DNA of 64,000 nucleotides. It comes from Micropterix aruncella (Eukaryota > Arthropoda > Insecta > Lepidoptera > Micropterigidae). The notes beneath the pieces were generated by a model. That model had not been told where the DNA came from and searched no databases. It saw only the letters and a program-made list of their open reading frames with translations. Positions 25,392-37,504 of this stretch are shown here, piece by piece; positions within the stretch are counted from its first letter, which is position 1, and each line of letters begins with the position of its first letter. The translations under genes were made by a program, and so were the position numbers. Where the stretch lies: positions 4,828,795 through 4,892,794 of the forward strand of contig OX155957.1 in NCBI GenBank assembly GCA_944548615.1, in the 5' to 3' direction.

Positions 25392-25772
25392 TCACTGCCA
25401 CCTCTGATTCAGAGCGAACAAATGCAGAAGCGATTTAATTTTGAGGATGAGGTCTCTCAGCGAGAAAATAAGAAATGGCTTCCAATCCATAATATGAGGA
25501 ATATTGGTATACTGGGATATGGCGTCAATAGTAACAAATAATAGGTCGTCTGACTCAGGAATTACAGTATTTTTTAAAATATCAATGAAATGATACCTGT
25601 CTTTGATATGAGAATTTAGATTTTTCACAAAAGTTTGTAAAAATAATCTACATAAGCCGAAATTCTTTTTGTTGGAGAGTTTAAGCTTGCGACTATCGAC
25701 GTCCAGAATCGAATCCAATAAGTTTAGTGTATTTGTTACTGGGGATAATGCATTTTTTTTTTGATAATGCAA
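25392..25772 (-). pseudogene. Penelope-like RT fragment (fingers/palm)
   Basis: Translation contains HIKDRYHFIDILKN then DLLFVTIDAISQYTNIPH, which matches the first catalytic region of Penelope-like reverse transcriptases (usual form LVT.DV.SLYTNIPH). The Asp of that motif is kept. The frame is truncated at both ends and the YADD part is absent. Confidence 0.75.
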
Positions 25773-25935
25773 TTTGTTTTCACACAGTCACAAATTAAAT
25801 ACCTCTTTCTGTCCTCTCTTTTATCCTTCCCTAAGCAAACTTAGGATAAGTTATTGACATTAAAAGGTTTATTTTAAATTTAACTTTATTACTTCTGTGT
25901 GTATTGTACGGTGACAATTAAGAATAAGTTTATCA

Positions 25936-26062
25936 AATGGTTGACTGCAAGATATAATAATAGCGATAAGTCGGCCATTTGTGCATAAATTGACTTTTTT
26001 TATAAAACGGGTGAAATATTCATTAGGTAATGTTTTTATAGCCCAATAAAGTTATTCTATTC
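25936..26062 (+). repeat. LINE 3' tail
   Basis: 'ggttgactgcaagatataat' followed by 'agcgataagtcggccatttg' and an AATAAAG near 26046. Same family of tails as at 11540. Confidence 0.55.
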
Positions 26063-27083
26063 TTTTCTAAGAGAAGCTAATAGACCACTCTTTCTATGAT
26101 ATGACCGAATCCGAGGGCCGTGATATTTCAAACCCTGCAACCATTTGAATGATAGTTTTAAAACTATAATTATTCATGGATTTATTGTCTGACTATATTG
26201 CTTTCATCTTACATCAAGCAATAGTAATTGAAAGACAGCAACTATAAAACCAGATTACTATTGATTTTATTGATTTTTTTATGATTTTTGACCATACTAA
26301 TATTTTTATTTTTCTTAGTGTTTTATTTATGGATTTTTATAAATATTTTGAATCTTTGTCATGATTATTTAAAATTGATGTATACATTTATGATAATTAA
26401 CTCATTAAATTTTATTTTTTCTTTAAAATAGGTAGGATATTGAAACTAGTATCATGCAAATAGCTTGTTATAACTATAGCAGTTCTGCTACTTAGATTAG
26501 CTTATTTATTACTAGTTATAGTATATTGTGACATATCCGAGAGTGTTAAATTCGCCGATTGGATACTAATGTAATGTATTGTAATGTAATTACTCCTAAC
26601 AGTCACCAGTAGGAGATGCGACCAAGAAGAGGTATGATATCAATATTAATTATATGACCAATCCATATTTTTCTTTTTCTACAAGCGAAGCTGAAATAAC
26701 AGAAATCTCGACGTACAAACATACATAAGTCGAAACAAACCAATATCTCTGAAATTCCTGGTCTTTCTTCCAACTCCGATACAAAATCCTCCCAGAGTCT
26801 TATTTATAATCCACATTTATTGGATTCGTTGTCATTTATTTGTTCCGGAAAATCTTCAACAGCGACTCAATGTCACGATCTGTACTCGTGTTTATTTTGA
26901 TACTCGGCAGAAGAAACGCGCGAGGCTAAAAAGGCAGGGGATATCAAAGGAAAAAGCAAACGAACGACATTCGAAAATAAGGGAAATACGATTGCTTTAA
27001 AAAAAAACGAAAAGGTCCTTAATGACCACGGAATAATATTTATTATAAAGGAATTAAAAATAATATATGAGAAGTCGGCGAAC
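26063..27083. other. no recognised gene
   Basis: AT-rich with short microsatellite-like runs; no motif recognised. Confidence 0.45.
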
Positions 27084-27349
27084 AAAACGATCTAAATCGG
27101 TTTTGGATCCAAACATTTTTTTTTATTCGGTATGCCTTGTGCCGTTCAATCGATTGGTAAAACTATTTACTATCAAAACGACCTAGAAGCCTTAGAGAAA
27201 TGAGGTAGAAACACCAATTTCATTCAAAACGATCTATCGTTAGTGAAAATGTTTAATTATTAGTAATTAAAATGAATTTCTTTCAAAATGATCTAAATCT
27301 CATACTAAATCATAGCTCGTAAAATGTTTTCTTTCAAAATGGTCTAAAT
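27084..27349 (+). repeat. degenerate ~54-bp tandem array with CAAAACGATCTAAA motif
   Basis: The motif occurs at 27084, 27172, 27223, 27281 and 27332, that is every 51-58 bp after a first gap of 88. Two further copies lie at 28588 and 28617, beyond the Penelope fragment. Sequence between motifs is much less conserved. Confidence 0.7.
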
Positions 27350-27569
27350 ATATTTTTGGCACCTATTTTCTTGTTTTTGTTGTGGTATCCCTAATTTACA
27401 TATGGCAACATTCACATTTGAGCATAGCTTCGGTAAAGTGAGTTACTGAGCAAATTGGTTTGGTGTAAATGGTGAGAAAATGTCTTCTGTTACGGTTGCG
27501 GCACTCAACCCCGGTTCTAAGAAGACATATAAAATCGAAGACTATCGCGGTTGTTTGACATTATAAATA

Positions 27570-28305
27570 GGTTAAATTATAAAATGTCAAAGATGTCTTT
27601 AGGAAAAATGGATACGGAAAATATCACGAGACACGCACACGATCTAATACGGACGAAACTCAAAAACCGAGCAGATCAAGAGCATTCTTACCATACGTCA
27701 AGGGCGTGACTGATCGAATAAGTAAGATGCTTAACAGATTCGATATAAAAACGATCTTCAAACCGACCCAAAATATAGCTCGATTTTTGAGGCCTGTAAA
27801 GGATGTAATACCACTGCAAACCCCGGGTGTGTATAAAGTCGAATGCAGCTGCGGTCTAGCCTACGTTGGACAAACGAAACGGCCCATAGCCACGCGACTG
27901 ACAGAACACATCAAAGCTGTTAAAAATGTTCAGCGAGAAAAATCGGCGATCTGCGAACATATATTGGATAGCGGAAGTAACCACTGGATGCAGTTTCAAA
28001 ATCCCATTGTTCTATCCAAGGAACAATTCTACTTTCCTCGCATGATCCGGGAAGCCATTGAAATAAGAAGAACTCCGAACTTCAATAGAGATGACGGCTA
28101 CAAACTCTCTTCTACGTGGAACCCTCTTCTTAAAATGTTCCCGCCGCCGAACGCCGAACGCAAAGACGTAAAACAGGATACAGTGAGTGTTGTGTGCAAG
28201 ACGGATTTTAAAAATTCCCGCGCTCCGAGCCCGGCCCCCCACCACCGTTATAACCTACGCAGTGGCGGCAGCGGTTTGCGGCCTACCCGCATAACAACGG
28301 ACTGA
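27570..28305 (+). pseudogene. Penelope-like element C-terminus: RT end plus GIY-YIG endonuclease
   Basis: Frame open from about 27570. LPYVKGVTDRISKML (27690 on) is the conserved linker of Penelope-like elements, followed by IKTIFKPTQNIA and the nuclease: GVYKVECSCGLAYVGQTKR carries the GIY and YIG equivalents (GVY, YVG), then RLTEHIK and the REAIEIRR segment with the likely catalytic Glu (near 28050). Downstream noncoding sequence to about 28380 includes 'accgaaacgtcgggtcc', a typical Penelope 3' feature. The RT palm is missing, so this is a 5'-truncated copy, though the nuclease domain itself reads through without interruption to a TGA at 28303-28305. Confidence 0.9.
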
Positions 28306-28630
28306 CAGCTCTTCAGTCTACCCTAGACAACGGCGGCTGCAACGTCACCGAAACGTCGGGTCCTACAAATTTCACGCGGTAAATTCGTTTTCTAACCTAA
28401 GAAGACATATTCATATATATTCATTATTTTGAGGAATTTGTACAAATTTTCATTAATTAGGGATTTATTCGATTAACGATGTAGAAATACAAAAAAGAAA
28501 AAAATTGCCTAAATATTTTAATTTTTAATTTCCTGTTTTTATAACATCAGTAGCAATCAAAACAGTATAATTTATGAATACAGTTGCGTAACGATCTAAA
28601 TATTCCGATTTCAATCAGAACGATCTAAAC

Positions 28631-29221
28631 GAAAATTAGTTGTTTTTATTATGTCCCATTCTTGCAATGAAAAATTACTTACGAATGCTAGATCTTATAC
28701 AAATCAGCCATGATATCAACTAAAAAAACAAAATATACAAATAAACAAATGGAAGTATGCCATTTAGTTTTTTGCCTCTCCGGTAAAATTAAGTTTAACG
28801 CTTTTAAGGTTTTAACAAACGCCAAAAGCCTGTTGCGGTTCTTAAATGACACGATGCTTAGTGCAGAACTATAGTAAGTGGCGAACACAATAGATCAGCA
28901 ATGGTCGCAGTGTTACAAGGCTCATAAAGACCTTAGAAAAGCGCCACATAACAAATAAAAAGAAATGTTTGTATTTATACCAAATGTTAGCTGTCGAATA
29001 TTGCCAGGTAGCCATTAGCTCGCCTTTTTGGTAAAAAATGTATGCGAATAAAGAGTTTTTAATAATAATATTATTTATTTCAGCGTGCATATTTTCGTAT
29101 TTTCACAGTATTGAATTTCCTGTCCAGTTACTCTTGCAAATTTATTTTTTATTATATTTTCCCAGTTATTGTCATGCTTTTATCGTCTTTGTAAATGTAA
29201 ATTTAAAATTTAATAAAACAA
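28631..29221. other. no recognised gene
   Basis: AT-rich intergenic sequence between the motif array and the RTE fragment. Confidence 0.45.
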
Positions 29222-29745
29222 TTGGGATGGGCAGCCTTCGGTAAGCTGAGCTCCTCCGGTAAGTCCAGAATTCCCCAATCGCTCAAGACAAAGGTGTATA
29301 ATCAGTGCGTTTTACCGGCTATGACGTATGCTTGTGAGACATGGACACTGACTGCTGGGATGATCCACGAGCTTAAGGTAGTGCAGCGTAACATGGAGCG
29401 AATCATGCTCGGCATATCGTTGCGCGATCGAGTCCGAAACGAGCTCATCAGACTGCGCACGGAGGTGGTCGACGTGGGTCAAAGAGTGGCCAAGCTGAAA
29501 TGGGCTTGGGCCGGCCACGTGGCCCGACGACACGACGAACGGTGGAGCAAGAGCGTTTTGGAGTGGAGACCCCGGCTAGGCAGAAGAAGTGTGGGCAAAC
29601 CACCGGCCCGATGGTCCGATGACATCAAGGAGACAGCTGGACCTGTCTGGATGAGGGAAACGGACAACCGATCCGGATGGAGAGTGATTGGAGAGGCGTA
29701 TGCCCAACGGTGGGCGAATGCGCGCTGATGAAGAAGAAGAAGAAG
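29222..29745 (+). pseudogene. RTE-clade LINE, RT C-terminal part with (GAA)n tail
   Basis: Translation carries LKTKVYNQCVLPAMTYACETW, RNMERIMLGISLRDRVRN, KWAWAGHVARRHDERW and GKPPARWSDDIK, the hallmark C-terminus of RTE/BovB-type LINEs. A TGA (29726-29728) is followed by GAAGAAGAAGAAG, the simple-repeat terminus usual for RTE. The N-terminal endonuclease and RT core are missing; the remaining 168 codons have no stop, suggesting a fairly young truncated insertion. Confidence 0.93.
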
Positions 29746-30935
29746 AAATTTAAAGTACTTTATTATTGGGTCTATCTAAAGCCTACTTAACAATTTTGTT
29801 ATGTATATAATACGTCAACCTTTAATTTAGCTAACTTATCACCACTGAGCCAAATTTAGTATATTAAGCAGTTTATTGTAGCTTCAGTGCTGACCTTTCT
29901 ATACCACTATGTATGTAGTTTAGCTAGCAACCCTCATTCACCCGAGAGGTGCCTTTCAATAGCAATTATTAGCGTCCCACTTCTGCAAAGTTTCCCAAGA
30001 GCGAAATGCTGGCCACATACGAGTAATCCAGCAGCCTAATGTAGTTTATATTTAAAAAAAACGGTTGTGTCACCCCTAAGACTTTGCCGGCAAGTAGCCA
30101 ACAGTTTTTTATCTGAATAATAATTTCATAAATGAAATCGATCAGCGCCTCTCTCGACCGGCGGATGTACTCGATTCGTTTATCCGCTAAAGGCGGGTTT
30201 GGTCCAAGTGCCAAAAGATAGCGTTAAAATTTAGTTAATATATTTGGCGGAATATAAATATTATTAATATAGCTTGTATATGAGATATTCGAACAAAACA
30301 ATCACAATGTAATATCGGCCCAACAAGGTATCTGCTTACCAAATTTCTAGTCTGTAAGTCCAATATTTCAAGACTGATTTATGACTAGTGCCCCTGGTGA
30401 ATCCTTGTCAAATTTTGACCTCATGCAATGAACAAATAATGCTTGCATTCCAAATTTCAGCTTAATCAGATTAAGCGTTTGGGCGTTATCGTAAAATACA
30501 TACATATACACAAACAGACAGGCAGACACATAGACAGACTTCAATCTGTAAATAGTCCTAATCGTCTCGGGGGGGCTCAAAATAAATATTTCTGTTTTCA
30601 TCTCAAAAAAAAAATTGTGCGTTCACAATACTTTCACGTCTTGTCGGTTGGTGGACCGGAAAAAACAACCTTTTCTTCATGTGCCTTCGATTCTTCGGAG
30701 ATTGGATATCTCGACTTTAGATACAGTTATCCAGAACAAGAACTTCGTGCTCTCTAAACCATCGTCTCTGATTCTTCTGCTAAGAAATCTTGTAGTGTTC
30801 CTGAGACTCTTCAACCTGGTATTTTGCCCATGGATCAACCCATCGATCAGTATTTCAGCTCATTTTTCGATGTCTTCTCATTGTCCGGACATGTGTTCAC
30901 CATCAGTCGATTTTTGATCGAGGGCAAGTGCACTT
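29746..30935. other. no recognised gene; two repeat scraps
   Basis: 30062-30104 ('ttgtgtcacccctaagactt' and following) shares a block with 50781 and 53141. The region around 30430-30520 ('ccaaatttcagcttaatcag') looks like a LINE 3' UTR but has no coding part. The 100-codon frames here look random. Confidence 0.45.
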
Positions 30936-31208
30936 CTAGCACTTCCAAAATCGAGCAGAGTGGACAATAAATGAGTTGGGGAAAAAAGAAGTCTGATGTA
31001 ATAGAATTACTACGGTGATGTTATGACTTGACCTGAGGGAAACACCATGACTTCCTAACGGGTGAAATAGGTCTTTAAGATGAGGAGGTGCAATGGGACT
31101 ATTCAGTACTTTATAAAGAAGTAAGAGGGCTTGCAGATTTCTGCGCTCATAAATTCGAAGCCAGTGAAGTTCATCGCGATATTTGCTTACGTGATCAAAT
31201 GTACGCAA
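30936..31208 (-). pseudogene. LINE RT C-terminal fragment
   Basis: Translation has LHWLRIYERRNLQALLLLYKV, APPHLKDLF and SFIVHSARFW, matching the CR1/Jockey-group C-terminal region (LHWLP...R....LL.YK...; SF.V...RLWN). Truncated at both ends. Confidence 0.75.
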
Positions 31209-31683
31209 GTCGAATATGTATCATATGCAGATATTCTGAAGCAGTTCGAATTTATCCAGAATCTTCTCTTTAAATAGTACCGCCATCAGCATAGTCCAGA
31301 ATTGGAAGTAGCAGTATCGTTACTATAGTTTGTTTAGTTGTGCAGTAGTTCTGTTTATTCAATAAGTAAAATAAAAATAAAATAGAAAGGCAAAAAACAA
31401 GTACGTAATACATCATTAGATATGTATTAAAATAAATGCTACAAAATATACTCTATACGACGTAAGAAAAACTTAAAATTTTTGTTTATGGTCAAATAGT
31501 AATAATATTTGCATAAATTGATATGTTTAGGAAAAAATAAATATAGTAAATATATGTGAAAAATACCCTGATATCATTTTTGGGTAAATATTTCACCTAG
31601 AAATATTCATTTATATAATCAATGATTTAGTTTGTTATTAATCTGAATGGATCTGACAAAATTATGGCCATTCGACCAGCGGC
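31209..31683. other. no recognised gene
   Basis: AT-rich sequence, nothing identified. Confidence 0.45.
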
Positions 31684-31905
31684 CTTTGACGCAGCTCTAA
31701 GACCTAAAATGGTCTTTGAGTGTAAGTGTGACGTGTAAAAATGACCATAGGATGCACAATAGTACGACATAATTATTGTTAGAAGTAGCAAGTGCACTTC
31801 TAACAATATATTAGGTTTTGACGCCACTCTAAGGTATTAAAATGCTCCCTGATCACGAGTAAGAATGACCATGGGACGCGCGACAGGAAGAATGAATTAT
31901 TGCGA
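31684..31905 (+). repeat. ~132-bp duplication with a palindrome at the joint
   Basis: 31684-31775 and 31816-31905 are diverged direct copies (shared 'tttgacgc.gctctaag', 'aatgaccatgggatgc'). Between them, 31775-31807 holds 'gttagaagt...acttctaac', an inverted repeat. Confidence 0.6.
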
Positions 31906-32118
31906 TTATCGCTAGAGACTCTAACTGATGAGTTAAGTGCTTCTGGTCGGTCCAAGTACCAGGTGACACTCTGCAAGGGCAATAAAACAAAGATTAAATG
32001 CAGCAGTTGTAAGAAGTTTGTCTGCGGTTCGTGCGAAAGTGACAAGATCAGGTGCAAAAGTTTGAACCAAATGCTACTGTACGCGCTGGATCACGAATTC
32101 ATGTGTGACTTACAGTGA
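31900..32118 (+). pseudogene. possible piggyBac-type C-terminal cysteine-rich domain
   Basis: The reading frame encodes a cysteine-rich stretch CSSCKKFVCGSCESDKIRC with an upstream Cys (VTLCKGNK), reminiscent of the zinc-binding end of piggyBac transposases. A piggyBac-like terminus lies about 560 bp downstream, which supports the idea. The catalytic part was not seen. Tentative. Confidence 0.4.
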
Positions 32119-32615
32119 ATACTTGTTATGTATTATAAAATTACAGAATGTCATAAAATATCACTAACTGCAAGAAACTAATATTCACCACTTTTAATTC
32201 AACACTTTTTTACCCTCGTGGCGCCAGAAAGGTGAAATCAGATTCGACAGAAAGGTGTTTCATGCTGAAAACCAATCCTACATAATTTTTAGGTTTTGAC
32301 TTGTATTTTACATTTACTTATATTTTCAACTGTGTACTCTGTAATCAAATTATTTTTCAAAGATTTTGATGTAAACTCATCCACCATAATGGTAATAACG
32401 ATTTATACTTACCAACTCGATTTGTTTTTGCTTTTCTTCAAAGGAAAAAAAAATCTTGATATTCTTGAAATTTCATCGTTATTTTTTGCACTGTACCGTC
32501 CTAATGATGACACTGTGAAGTTCAAACGATCACGAAAAAGTAACAGAGGCATATTTAACACATTTCGATGTGAGTATGCGAACAAATAGGCACTAAGAAG
32601 CCTAAAAATATAAGA
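32119..32615. other. probable piggyBac interior, no gene seen
   Basis: AT-rich. A 97-codon frame at 32296-32589 has no motif known to me. Confidence 0.4.
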
Positions 32616-32678
32616 GGGGTCAATTGACCCCGCTTGGGGCTGAAAGGAGGTGGAAAATCTTTGTCCTTCTAGTGTTAA
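32616..32678 (-). mobile_element. piggyBac-like terminus with TTAA
   Basis: Read on the minus strand: TTAA (32675-32678) followed by CACTAGAAGGAC and, further in, a perfect 16-bp palindrome GGGGTCAATTGACCCC (32616-32631). TTAA target plus a C-rich start and a GGTCAA palindrome are typical of piggyBac-group ends. The other end was not found. Confidence 0.55.
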
Positions 32679-33189
32679 AATAAATTTATTTAATTACAAA
32701 AAATCGGGTAAATATTTCTTATGTCACAAATAAATTCAAGATGAACTCAGTACACTACAATGAGCTCCCGGTCTCACAGTGGAATATTAGCTGCTGGCAT
32801 ACTTACGTTCCGCTCATTTCTCAGGGGACGCTGCATAAACCGCCAACATATCCTACACTTCCCACCGGATGAGAGCACTTAATAATAGTTCGATGCAGTG
32901 GCTTGTGTTAGTTCCGTGTGGCGATAACGTGAGACCACGCATGAGATAGTGATGGTGATGAAATAGGGATCGATTATCGTTTCTTCCTTAACGGACCTAA
33001 GCGTAAATGACATTTCCCTGCCTGCAGCTCTTTAGACTGCTAATGGCCCGTATTCCGTTTCTTACAGGTGCCTAACCTGGGATCTAAAAACACGCTAAAA
33101 CGACGCCTAATTTTAAACTGACGATTTTGTATTTCCTTTCATGGATCCTAACTAGATCGTATATATGTAGAGGCTATCAAGCTCTTAAA
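32679..33189. other. no recognised gene
   Basis: Sequence upstream of the Jockey-like endonuclease. No ORF1 (gag-like zinc-knuckle) coding is visible, so the LINE is 5'-truncated or ORF1 has decayed. Confidence 0.45.
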
Positions 33190-36034
33190 CTGATGTTAAA
33201 CACCGTCTAGAACCTTTTTTGTATTTCGTTTCTACAAGAGTCTAGTGACCTCGACATCGAAGCCATCACTGAATCATGGCTCGTCAGCGGAATACTGAAT
33301 GGCGAACTCTTCGACCGGCGCTACGAGGTATTTCGGACCGATCGAAATTCCTCAACAACAGGCTTAAGTCGAGGAGGAGGCATTCTATTGGCCTTAAAAC
33401 ACTCACTCCATGTCCGCCCCAGACCCGAATTCGACACATATAAGTGTAACTTTGAATGCGTTTGGGCAACCATACACTCTTCTTCTCTGTGCTCTTCTGC
33501 TGACATACATATTTGCTGCGTATACTTGTCCGGGTCAAGCCATCGTACTCTTCTTGGCGAGTTTACTGAGTCACTAATAGCGCTTCGCGAACTTTATCCG
33601 GTCGATTATTTTCTGGTATTCTGGGACTTCAACCTTCCTTTAATCCAATGGCTACCCTCAACACATATATTATTTTTAGAACCGTGTGGCAACTTAGACT
33701 CTAGTAGCATTGAGTTTGTAGAGAATTGCACGTTCGGGGGGTTTAATCAGTATAACTGCGTCACTAATACATATGGCCGGATGCTGGATTTAGTCCTATC
33801 TAACACAGACGTGACAGTGTCACGTGCACTCGAACTTCTTGTCGATGAAGATGCCCATCATCCGACTTTAGAGATTGTTATCAACAACATCACAGAGGCA
33901 TCACCGATATGTGAATCATCCAGACGCATAATCCTCTACTCAAGAGCAAATTATGAAGAAATCAACTCTGCCCTTATAGCCGTTGATTGGAAAGTGCTGC
34001 TATCCGTCGATTATGTGAACATATCCGTGCGCACTTTTTACGAAACGATCCATAACGTAATTGATATTTTCATCCCTTCTCGCCTTTCCACACGTACAAA
34101 ATATCCATCTTGGTTCTCACCGGCGCTCATTCACATTATAAAGGAAAAGGCAAAATACCATCGAAAGTGGAAAATCTTCAATAATCCACTAGATAGGGAT
34201 ACCTTTGTCTTACTCCGTGCCAGACAAAAGAGAGTCCAAAATTACTGCTATCGCCGGCATATTGCACGCTGCGAAGACAGCATACAGAAGGATCCAAAGA
34301 AATTCTGGTCATATCTAAAGAGTGTGCGTAAAAATCAACCCATTCCTAGTTGCATGAACTTAAACGGTGACACAATAACAGACGAACGGGAAATCTGCGA
34401 AGGTTTTTCGTGCCATTTCAATTCCATATATGTATCTCAGAACCCAACAATTATTGATGGGTTGGATGTTACTCCGCGATACCACCTACAACACACCTTG
34501 GGATATTAGTTCAATTCATATTACTACTGAACTTGTTAAAAAATACATACAAGCTCTTGATTGTAATAAAGGCACGGGTAGTGATATGATACCTACAGTA
34601 TTCATTAAAAAATGCTCAAATTCCCTATCCTATCCAATTGCACTGTTATTCTCTATGTCTATCCGAAGCGGTATTTTTCCTGAAAAATGGAAGGAAGCGC
34701 TTGTGGTTCCTGTTCACAAGAAGGGGTCTCGGTCTTCTATCGAGAACTACAGGCCCATCTCTATTCTCTCTGTGCTCAGTAAGCTCTTCGAGAAGATTGT
34801 ATACGACCAGGTATATCCCGTCATCGCAGGAAGCCTCCCTAATCAACAGCACGGTTTTCTGCAGCGACGTTCAGTGCTGACCAACTTGGGTGAATTCACT
34901 GAGAACCTAGCCATTAACATGGATAAAAGAGTGCAGGTCGACGTGGTGTACACTGATTTTACAAAGGCGTTTGACCGTGTCAATCATTGTATACTTGTCC
35001 GGAAACTCGAGTTTCTAGGCATTCACGGAGATCTCCTAAGGTGGTTTTCTTCCTACGTTCGCAATCGTAGTCAGGCTGTTGTCGTGAGCGGACATCGTTC
35101 TAACTTCACTTCTGTCCCATCCGGTGTACCCCAAGGATCGCATCTCGGTCCACTGCTCTTTAACGCATATATAGGCGATATTGGTACGTGTTTTCACTGG
35201 TCCGAGTACATTCTCTAAGCAGATGACATGAAAGTATACTCATCCATTAGAAGTACTGAAAACTGCGTCAACATGCAGTCGGATCTAAATCGACTCTCGG
35301 CTTATTGCATCACTAATCGCATTGATATAAATGCCTCAAAGTGTCACAAAATCACATTCACGAGGAATATAAAGAAAATCAGTTGGGATTATTATATCAA
35401 TGCCGTTGGTGATACCATACCAGAAAGCACTTGCGTTCGCGACCTTGGTGTATACCTTGACAGCAAACTTCTAGGCGATAGTCACTGTCGACAAGTAGCA
35501 GAGAGGGCGTACAGAATGCTAGGGTTTGTGTTAAGGATGACTAAGCCCTTCTCGGGCACCAAGGCCGCACTGACACTGTACAACAGCTATGTCCGCAGCA
35601 TTCTTGAATTCACGTCTCCCATTTGGTCTCCGCAATACAGCGTGCACAAAGCCCAACTGGAGCGGATTCAAAGACGTTTCGTCCGGTGCATAGCCCGACG
35701 CGAACATCTCGCATTTGACTGTTACCGTGATAGGTTACAGCATTTTAATTGGCTGTCGCTTGAGGATCGGCGAACTGCTGCGGATATGACTGTGCTACAT
35801 GACATCGTCGTCAATGGGACGCTGGATAGCCCAATATTAGTTTCGAGCATCGCTCTGAAGGTGCCGCAACGTAAAACCCGATCCACACAGTTATTCGAGC
35901 CCCCGAGACAACATTCGAACTACACGCGCAATTCAATTCTTAACCGATTGCCACGTACGTATAACGATAATTTCACAGGGCTTGACATACAGATGTGGCC
36001 AAATTATTATCACCTCTTTAAAAAAACTTATTAA
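33190..36034 (+). pseudogene. Jockey-like LINE ORF2: endonuclease and reverse transcriptase
   Basis: The endonuclease (apurinic-type EEP) region runs from about 33220 with ESSDLDIEAITESWL and GGGILLALKHS; a TAG lies just upstream (33205-33207). RT follows: KKGSRSSIENYRPISILS, DFTKAFDRVNH (first catalytic Asp), SGVPQGSHLGPLLF and ADDMKVYSS. Breaks: a frameshift in 34430-34509 between the endonuclease-side frame and the RT frame, and a TAA at 35216-35218 exactly where the Tyr of the YADD active site should be. After it the frame continues to a normal stop at 36032-36034, ending with the thumb and C-terminal region (ICR-like RRFVRCIARREHL). About 2.8 kb, the largest LINE in the window. Confidence 0.93.
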
Positions 36035-36366
36035 TGTAGTTTACAAAACTGCAGCTGCATCCTTTTTCTAAATTGGCATGTTGTTTGCAGAGGTTACCTG
36101 AAATACCAAGAAGTAATGCAATACAAATGTCATATTCTTGAAATTACACCTTTCCGGGAGCAATTATTACCTGAATGGCCTTTTTCGGGAAAGCAACAGA
36201 TTAGAGTTGTTATTGTTTTGCTAGTTAGTTTCAGATACAAAGTGCTTTCATTTTATGGTTCCTGTGCGGTATTTAAGGACTAGCATCTAATCGATGATTT
36301 TTAATCTCATTTGAGGCTTTGAACAGTGAACTTGACAGTGGTTTTTTGAATTTTGCAAAATTGAAT
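36035..36366. other. spacer between LINE and Tc1-like remnant
   Basis: Probably LINE 3' UTR and the Tc1-like 5' region. I could not find matching terminal inverted repeats. Confidence 0.4.
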
Positions 36367-37467
36367 ATGGGTAAAGCAAAGGATATCAGTGCAGTGACTA
36401 AAGCGAAAATTTCGACGTTTTTTGGAAGTAGGACATTATTTGCATGGACAAATAGCTCAGAAAGTGGGAGTCAGTCGATCATTTGTTAGTAAGGTCGCAA
36501 AAAATAGAGCTGATCAGTTGTCACAATTCCTAAAAGAAAAGGAAAATGCGGTCGCAGCCGGAAAACAACAGACAGCCAGGATCGATATTTGCTGCGGAAA
36601 GCTAAAGAGGACCGAACCCTATCCAGTAAACCTCTTAGGGGTACCATGCGTGACGTAAGTGTAGAAATATCGGAGCGGACAATGAGACTTCGACTTTTTC
36701 AATCTGGGCTATGTGCAAGACGACCACGCAAGAAGCAGAAGCTAAATAATAGGATGATCCAACAAAGAAAAACATGGGCGAGTAAACATTTAACATGATT
36801 GAGAAAAGGTATAGCATAACTACAGATGATTGAGAAAAGGTAAAATTGAAATAAACACTATTTTTTATATTATTCTGAAAACACATTTTTCAATAATTTT
36901 TTTATTTGATTTAAATTATCTCTATTTTTTAAATACGTTGTATTCAGCGACGAGACCATGGTAAGTTTGACACTACCAATGTCCAGGAATGTTCGCCGAT
37001 CGAAAGGTAGGAGTACTTACCTTCCTGTGTCCAACAGCAGCTCAAACAGCCAGTAAGGGTCATGATTTGGTAAGCAATATCGGACAAAGGCTCTTCCCAC
37101 TCCATATCGTTGACCGGGTAATGAACGCGGATCAGTATTTAACAGTCCTTCAGACACAGGTGATCCTAACCATGAATAAAAATTTAACTGAAAAGGAATT
37201 TTCATGCACGATAAAGCCCCTTGTCATACAGCGAAGAGAGTTACGGAGTTTCTAAGGACTAACGACATCCAAATCCTTGACTGGCCAGCGAATAGCCCAG
37301 ATATGACCCCTATCGAAAATATCTGGGCTATTTTTAAACAGAAAGTGGCAGAAAAATGGCCTCGGACCAAATCAGAATTGATTGCAGCCATGAAGGAAGT
37401 TTGGGAAAATGATGCCGATTTGGTCACCCACGCTAAAATGCCATCGCTGGAATGCCGCGTAGGATAA
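36367..37467 (+). pseudogene. Tc1-like transposase, heavily frameshifted
   Basis: ATG at 36367 gives MGKAKDISAVTKAKI; the helix-turn-helix continues in another frame as GQIAQKVGVSRSFVSKV. RTMRLRLFQSGLCARRPRKK (second DNA-binding part) lies in a third frame at 36589-36798. The region 36800-36950 is AT-rich and non-coding, likely an insertion. FSDE (first Asp, near 36950), HDKAPCHTAKR (second Asp, 37204 on) and DWPANSPDMTPIENIW (catalytic Glu) follow, to a stop at 37465-37467. Catalytic residues remain but the frame is broken at least four times. Confidence 0.88.
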
Positions 37468-37504
37468 AATCCTTGAAAAACGTAAAGGGAATGTTCACTA
37501 AATA

